Part shown: one piece after another, positions 31,353 through 41,699 of the stretch
How positions within the stretch are numbered: position 1 is the stretch's first letter
How the letters are laid out: the number at the start of each line of letters is the position of its first letter
Assembly (NCBI GenBank): GCA_011319805.1
Contig: SJRY01000219.1
Location: 1-63,426 of the forward strand
Source: Macrocybe gigantea
Taxonomy: Eukaryota > Basidiomycota > Agaricomycetes > Agaricales > Callistosporiaceae
Reading direction: 5' to 3'
Length of the DNA: 63,426 nucleotides
Made by a program: the position numbers and the translations under genes
Notes under the pieces: generated by a model
What the model was told of the DNA's origin: nothing
The model's input: only the letters and a program-made list of their open reading frames with translations
The model's database searches: none

Positions 31353-33582
31353 TGATCAGCACGTGTCCGCAAGCAATGCAACAACAGCAAGCGAACAACT
31401 CATTGCCTGTCACCAACTTCATGAAGCCCATTCTTTTACAAAGCAGGTGCTCATAAGATTCTGGCTTTTCCATATTGTGGAAACGAAACATGGAAGTGCC
31501 AATGTATTTCTTGATTCCAGAATCATGGAACCATGAGGTATACATGTCATCGTCCACCTCCTTATGGAGTGCATCCATGGTGTAGAGGGGGCGAAGTCCC
31601 ACAGCAACGTTGAGCTCATGCACAGAGTCATGTGCTTCAACCTGAACAGCCCACTTCCAGGAGGAAGGGACATGCCAGAAGGTAATCTGGTGCAACTCAG
31701 ATTGAGAGAACCAAGCATGCAGTGAAGTGCACAGGGCAATAGAATGCGACTGTGCAGAGTAGGGGTTGCAGTCGATAATGCAATTAATTGCATTGATAGA
31801 TGTAGCTCCATCCTGTGTGATAGCCTTTTGAATTGACATATGCAATCCAATTAGCTTGGAGTCATCACTTGTCGCTTTGCTGACAGGCTGATGAGTTTCA
31901 AAAACAAGTATATTGCCTCGGTAGACCCAGAACAAATATGCTGACTGCTTGAGTGTATCTGCTTTCATGGGCATGGTGCCATCACTACTGGTATATACAC
32001 AATTAGGCTCAAGCTGGCACTCAGTGAGTGCCTGATCGAGCAATGCACGATAAGCCTTGACAGAGTCTTCATCTCTGCCAAGCAGCTTATGAATCTCAAG
32101 GCAACTGCTGAATTCATCAATAAGCCACCTGCCCAGATTATTCGCATCCATGAAGTAATCTGTGGATGAAAAGTTAGGTGGTTTCAGATCCAGCAAGTCC
32201 TTGAGGGGAGACTTGAGCATGCTGTGCTGCCTGTCTGATAGAGAGGCCAAATTCTTTGACCTTGAAGGATCACCCCCTACCTGTGGCAGAGTAGTTAAAG
32301 ACCTGAGGGCATGCCTCAGGTTGGAGTTAGCAAGACAGGCAGAGGACCTGACTTTCAAATGCTTGATGAACCCAGTGATGGGCTCGACATAGGCCATCAT
32401 CTCAGCTGCATCCTCTGGAGTGGTGCAGAACTGACCATTAATCCAGATGCACACCTTGCACTGCATCTGGCATAGTTGCTTCAACAGTGCGACATTGCGC
32501 ATACCATTGAAGTTCCAGAGTAAGCAGTCATATGTTGTGATAGGACATACACACGACAAGTAGAGAATGCATTTCTGTTGGGGGGATAAGCCTCGAACAG
32601 AATTGCCCAACATCTGAAAGGCCCTGGCAGTAGTCAGTGCCTTTATTGCATAAAAGCGGATGTGTTCCCTAAAAGATAGGCACATGTCCAAGAAGAACCC
32701 AAGATATCTTCAGATATCCTTGGGCTGCAGAGGAGTATTACCTGAAAAGGAGGCAAAACCCAAATTGATAGAAGGGTGGGGGTCCTTGCTATTGCACAAA
32801 AAGTGCTGCAGTTCAGTTTTGTTGTGTTCGACAATAAGACCGAAGTCTGTGAAGAGGTTGTGCACTGAGGTGTATGTCCTCTGGAGCTTCAGAACATTGT
32901 CCGGAATGGATTTGGACTGAGCAATGATCAGCCCATTATCCACAAATAACATAATGGTCAGCATATCTCCAGCCTTCTGGTATATTTTCAGTACTGGTAC
33001 CAAGTACAAGGCCAATAGTATGGGGGATAGAGCTGAGCCTTGGCCAATACCAATGTCAGCATCAAACTCAGGTGAGACAGCACTGCACCAGGCATATGAA
33101 GTTTTATGCCCAACAAGGTAGGATTCGAAGAATGTTGACACTTGACGTGCAAAGCCTCCATGTTGTAGAGTGACTCAATAGAGTTACAAGGCTGTCTCTG
33201 AAAGGAGATAGCCTTGTAGGCTGGAAGCGGCCTTTGCTTCATCCATGCAGCTAGATCCCATGGACATTATGATTTTTCAGCAACTTCCTTGATTCACTGA
33301 TCAAAGAAGGTGCATTTAGCATCTTTAATAGCTCATTGCCAGATGTGATGGTCATTTTCAGATTGGATCTGCCTGAAGGTGTCCAAAGTTTTAGAGTAAT
33401 GCTGGTTCCACTAGTCTTTGCTTCACTTTGATAGCTTGCACTTCTTAGAATGAAGGTTCCAAGCATGGTTGACTGATCTGGAGAGAGTCTGGAGGACACT
33501 TTCTAAATCATCTGGTGACTCGATTGCCACCAAGTCCATACCGAGCAGATCGCCTGCAATGTCGGAGATAAACTCAGGCAGG
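31353..33582 (-). mobile_element. LINE copy G, decayed and internally deleted
   Basis: A minus-strand ORF2 piece lacking both ends and, at about 33165, the RT palm motif A. Its proteins show a marked Arg-to-Cys/His and Ala-to-Thr/Val drift relative to copy E, the footprint of CpG-to-TpG/CpA mutation. It is cut on the right by the 5' UTR of copy H. Confidence 0.82.
31353..33582 (-). pseudogene. LINE ORF2 remnant (RT end, RNase H, C-terminus)
   Basis: Two long open parts: 31339-32691 (thumb to C-terminus, 450 codons) and 32710-33141 (RT with GIGQGSALSPILLALYL and FVDNGLIIA). The catalytic FVDD has become FVDN. RNase H keeps TSSDGTMPMKAD, but the third acidic motif is deleted (TSINAINCIIDC). 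Beyond 33165 the frame jumps to the linker, so the RT palm start is missing. Clearly inactive. Confidence 0.82.
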
Positions 33583-34521
33583 TGCTTCTCTTTCCACAAC
33601 CCCCACTTGTAAACAACTGTAAGTAACTCTCACAAACCGCACTCCTCATTCTACAGTGACAACACTTGGAATGATCTTTGATCAGGTTGCAGATCTGGAT
33701 ATCCTTATCCTTGAGCACTTCTTGTTTTTGAAATCGCGAAAATCGGCTGAAGATCCACTGATTTATTAGAGTTTTTCGATGAGCGATGATCCGCTCAACA
33801 TTGTCGGCGGCAGTGGTCCCCCACCGCTGAATCCCCACCCTGGCCGAACCCCCTCAGGTCCCTCTCGATCCTCTGCTCCACCCCTAGCTCATTCTGGGGA
33901 CAAGAGCCTTCTTTTTCAAAGCAGCGACGGTTTTATGGATACCGATGATGCTGGCCCCTCCAACACAGGCGGGTCTGCCAAACCCACTGTGCCCCCTCTC
34001 CGTCGATGCTGTCTACTGAGGCAACTTATAATGACAATTCTATCAGTATTGCGATCTTTCCTGAAGGGCATCAGTTCCTTCATAGTGAAGCGAAAGCTGC
34101 CACCAAATCTCTCACTGCCCTTAAGGACTGGATCTTCAAAGTCGGCAAAGCTTCTGTCTCCATCCTGGCAGGCTATTAGTATGCCATTGCCAAGGGCATT
34201 GTAGCGCTTGTTGCTACTGCTGGCAATGTCAACATGTTCTCCATCCCTATACTCAAGGGACCTCAACAGCATCTCGGAGTGTGCTTGCAGGAAATTGTGA
34301 GCATGCACCTTCCTTCATGTGGGAAGTCCACTCATTTTGCTGATCCTGTCATTCACCACTCTCCCTCTGGTACTGTGTGACCAGAGGACTCTCATTCGAA
34401 TCAGGGCGCCCCGCCTCTGAGACTGGCTCAGAATCCGAACTGCCCTCCTCCACCTCCTCATGCACGATCTCGTTCCTGGACCCCTAGATGTGGACTGCCC
34501 CCCCTGGTCAATAGGGCTACC
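33583..34521 (+). mobile_element. LINE copy H, 5' UTR and start of ORF1
   Basis: The 5' UTR (33583-33778) starts with the same TGCTTCTCTTTCC as copy D, and ORF1 starts at 33779. It is cut at 34521 inside ORF1 (NRAT region) by the hAT element. Because two copies begin at the same base, this is likely the true element start. Confidence 0.85.
33779..34521 (+). pseudogene. LINE ORF1 N-terminal half
   Basis: Starts MSDDPLNIVGGSGPPPLN. It is open to about 33985, where a one-base loss in the CCCCCTCTCCG tract shifts frame. It continues with the Ala-rich region and GTV-stop-PEDSHSN (TGA from CGA). It ends in the hAT terminal repeat. No zinc knuckles remain. Confidence 0.78.
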
Positions 34522-34821
34522 TAGTATTGCCACAGCTCCAACTCGGAACCTACTAAGAACTGGAGCCGAGTTGGGGCCAAGCCGAAGCCGAGCTGGATCG
34601 GCAATAACTGCTAACGTCAGCTCAGGGGAACTGAACAGCCACAGCTCATTTGCCAAGTCGGTTGGAGTTGACTACAGCCACTGAACTGATGGAGCTGGGC
34701 ATTCCAGAGAAGAAAAAGTAAAAATGCACATTAGATTACATGTATACTTCCAAGAATTATGGTAATACTAAATGTTGTGGTATCATAGTCCTAGAAATTA
34801 GATGTAGTATTGACAGCTATT

Positions 34822-37305
34822 ATTTAGCACGTAACTTTCGAGCTTCAGTGCGCATTGCCTGCATAAGTCCATTGTTAATCTTTTTTTGCTCTGGCGTCTC
34901 GTAACCCTGGCATAAGTCTGCAGAAGTCAACTCGACTATCTCTCCTGACAGGCTGTCCTCGCTGCTCTCGTCTCAGTTCATGACAGCGCACCGGATGATT
35001 GCCATGTCATTATCATACCAGTGATGGATGCGATGTACGTATTTACCTCAGTGCTCACCTCTCACGACCACTAAAAGACCATTGTCGCGAGTTGGATGAG
35101 CCGGTTCAACCGTAACCCATTGCATTGGGATATTTTCTGATGTTTTGTAGTGCTGGTGTCACAGAGAGACATTGCCGTTTTCATCGGATACAATTGAGAT
35201 TGCCAGCTTCTTGTTGTATCCGCCACCATTCACCTTGACCCATACTATACGACCAACAAGACGTGGATCGAGCAAAAAATGCTGCACCTCAGATTGTTGG
35301 CTTGTGGAACTGGGATGCAGGCTGGGAGCAGGTTGTCATGGAGTTAGTGCAGGGAGAGGTGAATAGGGCATTCATGCACTGGGATTCCAGGCTGGGCTCG
35401 ACAAGCCAAAGTTTGGCATCGGTGTTTGACCACCTGTCATCCCAAGTGTGGGTGGGGCCAGTGAATGAGAAGAGCTTGATGCCTTGGGGTGATTGCGAGG
35501 CTTAAATCGAGGATTGCCATATGGAAGGTAGGTAAAAAGTTTTTGACTGGACCTGTTAGATTTGAATCAGCAAGGACTTATGCCAATGCAACCAGAACTT
35601 ACGGTGGATCAACCACGTCATCATAATCGAATGTGTAGTTTTGAAATGGGCAGCGGAATTGAAGCGCAGAAGTTGGACAACTAATTTGATGCTGCTTGCA
35701 GTAGATTCATCGCATATGACGTCCCAGACCATAGCGCGAGCACCCTTCATGGAGTGGTGCTGCTTCATTATCAACACCTCACGTCCCCTCCATGGAATGT
35801 ACTCTCGGTCCTGCATCATTTCATGCAGCGGTGGCGGGTTTAGCAGATTTTCTGGCTCAATAATCCTTAGGCAATTGATGTGCATGGAATACAACTGGGA
35901 AAGATATCAGAAATAGTGATAGAAATATTGCAGGCATCCTTACAACTAAGTTGCTCCCCATGGATTGTGCCAGGCCATCCGGCTGCTCAAGAAGGTGCAC
36001 AGTTGTATCAACCACGCCTAGGACCCATGCCTTTTGGCCTATACGTGGTCTGCCCGTCATTTCAACGAAATTTCCTGCCACAATCGCTTTGTGAAGATCA
36101 CGCCAGGGAACGTTGACCAAGCCCTCCCCATTTTCCAAATCTACTTCAATGCTATTCTCAGAAAGAGAGCGAATAGTTCCTCGCTTGCCTGAGGATGTGA
36201 CGTCGACAATTTCCTGCTCTGCACATTTCCACTCTGCGGGACATATGAACTTGGCAGTCTGGACCGCCGGATGACTGCTGACATGGTATGTCAGAAACAC
36301 CTCACTGGACAAGTGAATGTCGGCACGAGTCACGGAATGAGAGTCGAAGTCCTTCAACAGGAGTCCGTGTTCCAAATTCATACCACAAAGCTGGAATACT
36401 TGATCCTCCTCCATGTGCCTGAGCCGAAGGCATAAGCATTCGGGGAGAGCGGAGGGATCGAATAGCTTGGGGACGGGAGGAATAGTTGATCATTTCCTCT
36501 TCTTTGGGTGGGGCGGATCGTTGAAAGTCAGGCGAAGTATCAGCAAGACACCTACGAAGGGGCCGGCACAGTCGCGGATTAAGCCTACATCGCCCTTGTA
36601 CCCGCCCCGGAGAACCCTCACCCATGACCTGACTGTAGGAGTATCCACAGGCTCCAATACCGTCAAGGTCTGCTGCCAATCCTTTACGTCGATCTGCTTT
36701 GCGTTGATTTCCAGGGTACAATGAGAACACCTGGGATTATTTTGAGGAGCTGGTGGAGGGCTTGATTCATCATTGCTTCTACATAGATGGAGCCGCAAGG
36801 TAGACCCCTATGGAAAGCAGCACAGAGTTGATGCTCAGGTTTGGCTGCCAGGAATAACGACATCAACACCTGATCCTCCACGCCAATCTACACAGAGAAC
36901 ATTAGTAGCCATCGAAATGCTTAAGGTCCACTTACGTGGCAAGGAATAGGCCATAATGGATAGTCATCGTCTTTCAATATGCCCTCCAACAGAATGCCCA
37001 CACTGATTTCTTCGTCCAGCGGACACAGAGACGTATTTCGAGGTTGATGCGCATACTGTGCGATGCGTGACAGCAGGCTTTCAAAGCCATCCTCATTTTC
37101 ATTGTCCTCCAGTAACCGGCATGCGGAGGGACCAGTTTGCACATCAGGGATCATATTGTCTATGAAGTCGTCTGGAGATAGAATAGTTATATTGTGTCAT
37201 TTCACAGTGTCAGTCCAGCTCACCAAGATCGTCCTCCTCCTCATCATCACTGTCATTTTGGTCGTCCACCTCCACCTCAATGTCAAAGAATCGTAAAGCT
37301 GCGTC
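34822..37305 (-). pseudogene. Spt5-like (NGN/KOW) gene carried by hAT copy 1
   Basis: The same gene as at 53485-55972, described there in full. In this copy two extra one-base losses, near 36727 (in the PGV-S-HCTL region) and near 35650 (SAAP-F to SAAHF), further break the frame, while copy 2 reads through both. Open pieces are 35857-36414 (MEEDQVFQLCGMN...), 36921-37154 (acidic N-terminal part) and 35556-35894. The stop at about 36490-36492 (TGA after PKKRK) is shared by both copies. It is transcribed away from the palindrome, divergent from the transposase. Confidence 0.75.
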
Positions 37306-37552
37306 TGAAATGTATCAGGGCATTGCGGCAACTTTGAGTGTGGCATAGAGGCTAAGAATTATTATCAGCATCCTGCCGCACGAAACCGATGGGTAAAATG
37401 ATGGCAATGATCATTGCAAACGACACGTATGTCGTGCAATGACTGATTTCACACATTCTTCTTTGCCTTTCATTTTTTTTCTCACTCATTTTCATTGCAA
37501 TAACTATTTACTGACTACTAGAACGAATGTTGACTTACCAGGAGTGGACGAC

Positions 37553-37791
37553 CACACCATGAAGGGGGATGGTAGTAGTAGCGGACGAGGAGTGGAAGTG
37601 TGCGAAAGCGGAGTTGGGCGGCATCATAGGGTAGTGGGAAGTTGAAACGTCGGGTATTGCCCGGGACCGAGTTCCTGACTCGGGCAATACCCGACATTTC
37701 AACTTCCCACTACTCTATGATGCTGCCCAACTCCGCTTTTGCATGCTTCCACTCTTCGTCCACTACCACCACCATCCCTCCTCATGGTGTG
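37553..37791. repeat. 239-bp near-perfect palindrome between the two hAT genes (copy 1)
   Basis: Left arm 37553-37663, right arm 37681-37791, each about 111 bp, with roughly 90% pairing and a short centre that itself can pair (CCGAGT...ACTCGG). Arms begin and end CACACCATG/CATGGTGTG. It lies between two divergent genes. The transcript of either strand would form a long hairpin. The differences between arms are mostly transitions. Confidence 0.85.
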
Positions 37792-37972
37792 CCAAGTTGC
37801 CGTCCCATTGTAGTTAGGCGTCGATTTACATTAGATAGTACCTGAGTAACTTGAATGTCATGAAATGAAGTGACTGTCTGAGAAGTTAACGGACAATAAG
37901 GAGGATAAATGGGTCAATGATGCCCAAGTAGGTCAGATAACCCGAACGCATGATGATAAAGCACCACCATAT

Positions 37973-40900
37973 ATGCAGCTTAGGGAGGACCTCGAGGAGG
38001 GGAACATTCAAGTACGTCCCTTGCCAGCATACTCTCTAAATGTAATCGAGCCTCTTATCTTTGCCATGCAGGATGTAGCATGCATACCGCATTCAATCCC
38101 TCCTGTCTGCATCATCAGGTGGCATGTTCCACCTTATATGACCAGGCGAGTGTTTCGGACTTGTGCCATCTCCACCCAGTCAGTAATGCCTTGCAAACCA
38201 TGATGCCAAGCGACTACAGAGCCATCGACGGATGCTCCGCCAACAGTTCCCATCGATTCTACACCCAAACCTTACACTCCAGAAACTGAAGGTGGTGCTG
38301 GAATAAAGACAAGGAGACAGCGGGCTATCCCTTCACGGCCAACTCACCCCACCACTCATCTGGCAGCCCAGCAGTCTGCTCTACATTCTCTCCAGCCTTC
38401 TATGATTTCCTCAGCAGATCCCACTCTGCATCCTATTCTGCCTGAGATCTTTCTGCCTCAGACCCTTCTGCTGCCTTGTCCCACTAGATGCCAAGCTGCA
38501 TCTCCCCCCGACCTTTCCTCTGGTGAGGAGTTTGACTATGGAGGCATTGATGGCCAGCAGTACAGCGACGATGAAAGTTCTACTAATGTGCCACCACCGT
38601 CAGAGAGTCTGGCAACTGAAGCCGGCTCTTCACCCCTTCCAGTCATCAATTTCACGGGCCCTGCAAAGTCCAAAGGACAAAATATCGCCTATGATATACA
38701 ACACTTCTTCGATAAATCGGACAAGACCGTAGGCACCGTATGCCTTTTGTGCAAGTAAGTCGATCTCAATAGCCCTGAATTCATCTCCCTAATGCTTGCC
38801 ATATTGTAGGAAGAACGGAATCAACAAGGTCTTTAGTTCCACGACTTCAAACTCTCCCCTTCACGACCACTTGTTCAGCAAGCACCAGGACGAGTACCTC
38901 AATGTTTGCGCAAGTAAGGAATGGAAAGTTCAGAGTGCCGATACAAGGAATGCTCCAGCCTTATCAGCACTAGATGCCAACAGACTACCTTTCACGCTCG
39001 AGAGGTTTCATGAGTATCTCATCAGATTCATCATCGTCGATGATCAGGTAGGCCCATAGTTTGTACATGACAGCCTGATACTGACTGTTATTCCCGTTTA
39101 GTCCATCAGCATCATTGAATGCCCAGAGTTCCGGACGCTGCTCCTCCTTCTGCGGGAAGCACTGCGCGATGCGGACATTCCTCATCGGACAAAGATAAGG
39201 GAATTGATTATGCAGTGAGTACACTATCTTCTACCTGAATTAAGGCAGAACTTTGCGGTTTGTTTTTGATTTACATATTTCTGTCTTGTTATTCATCAGA
39301 TTTTTCAGAACGCTCCCAGAAAAGTGAACTTCACAATGGATATTTGGTCCTCGTTATCTTTACGCCTGTTCTTGGCTATCACAGCACATTGGATAAGCCG
39401 TGACAGTGACAGTCGTGCTCTCAGTCTCGAGTGTTCCCTGATTGCTTTTCATCACCTGCATGGCACACACTCCAGAGAACGTCTTGCTAGAGTCGTCCTC
39501 CCTCTTTTAGACCACGTCGGAGTAACTGTCAAGATAATGCCATTTTACATACAAGAAGTGCTAGCTCTAACATTTAAGTAGGTTGGACTTTTCACTCTTG
39601 ACAACATGTCCAACAACGTGACTACTCTTCAACATCTCGAGTCCCTCCTCTGACAATGCGATATCCCATTTCACTACCGAGAGAATCGTATACGATGCTT
39701 TCCTCATGTTGTGCACATTTGTGTGACACATGTCATTAAGATGTTCTCGAGCAAACCAGAAGAACGCACCAACATTTGTATTGAACCGTCAACATCCGAT
39801 GCTTTTACCATTTCCCTTGACACATCCGTGATCCTGAACGTTTTCTTGGATACCTCAGATCCAAGTAACAACCAAGATTTCAATGAGAGTATTCTGCACT
39901 CCATTCCACCCCCTCCTAGCTGGGATAACGAAGCTCGTCAAACGTATGAGGAAGCCATGGCTCGTAATCCACTCGTCTTGGTCCGGAATGTTTGCTGTAC
40001 TGTGCATTCATCTGGTCAATGAAAAGAAGCATTCTTTCAAGTCATTTAAGATGGCATCGCACGCGGAAGATTCAAGGACAACGAAGGCCTATTATTAACC
40101 ATCTACGAGCTTCTCCTCGATGTCAGGACACAATGGGATTCAACGTTCCTGATGGTTGAGTGATTCCTTTATCTCCATCAGATATATATTACCAATCCAA
40201 CTTGGTCGTGGATTCACAGTCTTACAATGAATCCCAAATAGCCAATTGAAGTCTTTTTGTCATTGCCGGAACAGAAAGCTCTTCACAAACTACATTTAAC
40301 GTCATGTGAATGGCAGGTTTTGGTCGATATTAAGAGCATCCTCGAGGTATTGTAGCTGGAGCATTCTATTAACAGACTTTTTTCATTTATTCCTCCTTAG
40401 GTGCCACATAACGTGTACAATGTCTTATCGTTTGAGCAGGTACCTACACTATGTGATACAATCCCTGCCATAGAGACATTCATGACTCTCTGGGAAGAGC
40501 TCCGCAAGAAGAAACCGCATCTTGGTCCTTTCATTGATGTCAGTTTGGACTATGCTATCAAGTACTACTGAAAAATCGACGATACCCGAGCCTATGCAAT
40601 CGCATTATGTGAGTAGCCCATTGTGACATGGACATTTACTGATAGCATTGTCTAGTTCTAAATCCGACTGTGTGGATGTCGTGGTTTCAAGTCTACTGGG
40701 AACAGGAATATGCTGACAAGGCTGAGAAAGCAATCAAGGAAACAGTACGTTCAGTTGTGTTTCTATTTGATCAACTGCTGATATTCAAGTAGATGATGGA
40801 ATATCAGCGTAATCAACCAGTCACGTGGATCGCGAGCAATGCCCCTGCTGAGCCACGTCACATCACTCCACGACAACTTGCCTGGCAGAAACTGACGTTG

Positions 40901-41422
40901 AAGGTGACAGAAGGACGTGGCATCTCGACCGGAACCCAGAGCGTCGAGGAAGAATTTCAACACTATGTCATGGGCCCATTGCATAATATAGGTGAAATTG
41001 TTCCACTTCGATTTTGGCAGGTAAGTTGATAAATATTGAATATTCGAATGACCTCTCATGAATTTATCCAGGTGAACGAAACGGTCTTTCCTACCCTTTA
41101 CGCTATGGCACTCGACTATCTCTCTGTACCTGCCTCAGCTGTTCCGTTAGAGTGAATATTCTCATCAGCCAGCGAAACGGACACAAAAAAATGCAATCGC
41201 ATTCATCCAGCACTTATGGAAGCCCTTCAGTTACTCAAATTCGCATACAAGAAGGATCGCATCAATTTCACACAAGGCCTCCTTACTCTGATTTCGGACT
41301 TGATGCCTAGTGATGGCGATTTGCTTGCCAGACTGGCTAGTAATGCTGATTCATCGATCATGGATGACATTTTACGAATGACGGGGCAGTATTATGATGA
41401 GGAGATGAATGAAACAAACTAA
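37973..41422 (+). pseudogene. hAT transposase gene, decayed (copy 1)
   Basis: Multi-exon gene for the cut-and-paste enzyme. A BED-type zinc finger (CLLC and HDHLFSKH) spans intron 38755-38809. Next comes VDDQSISIIECPEF across intron 39048-39101, then FTMDIWSSLSLRLFLAITAHW (first catalytic Asp), TLDNMSNNVTTLQHLESL (second Asp), RIRCFPHVVHICVTH, DVRTQWDSTFLMVE, LNPTVWMSWFQVYWEQEY and the C-terminal dimerisation block (PASAVPLE, IFSSASETDTKK, NRIHPALMEALQLLKF). Six premature stops (39651, 40020, 40047, 40161, 40569, 41153) are mostly CGA-to-TGA or CAA-to-TAA. A likely intron at 39534-39581 has AT instead of a GT donor. The N-terminus and the junction at 39215-39299 are not resolved. Confidence 0.85.
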
Positions 41423-41699
41423 TATTGTCTATTTAACACAAACGAAATACAGGTTACTTTTTCTATACTACACCAGCACATTTCGACTCTCCACATAAGC
41501 CAAACGATGATGACGCATGTGCCTCAATAGCATTTTGCTGTCACTGAACAGGTCCGAGAGCCGGCTTAGTGACCAGTTTAGTCAGCCCAAACAGGCTTAG
41601 CTGAATAAATCGGCTCGGCTTTACCTGCTGAGCCGAGTCAGACCCGAAGTCATGGCTCACCAGAGCTGACTTGCGGTTAGCCGAGCCGCGGCAACACTA

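Larger units (their letters stand above)
34522..41699 (+). mobile_element. hAT DNA transposon, copy 1, carrying an Spt5-like gene (7,178 bp)
   Basis: The ends read TAGTATTGCCACAGCTC and, in reverse complement, TAGTGTTGCCGCGGCTC, matching hAT-type termini. A second nearly identical element lies inverted at 49090-56270, in different flanks, which fixes the boundaries and shows that everything between is one unit. It holds a hAT transposase (plus strand, right half), an Spt5-like gene (minus strand, left half), and a large palindrome between them. Flanking 8-mers are GGGCTACC and ATTAGAGA, so its own sides do not form a target duplication; see the inversion finding. Confidence 0.9.

Noticed and set aside
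37439..37845. Short open frames inside the palindrome arms
   Set aside because: They mirror each other because of the inverted repeat and cross its centre; no motif or codon pattern supports them.
34522..41699. Treating the Spt5-like gene as a host gene that happens to lie beside the hAT
   Set aside because: The same gene lies at the same distance inside both hAT copies, between terminal repeats, in different flanks.
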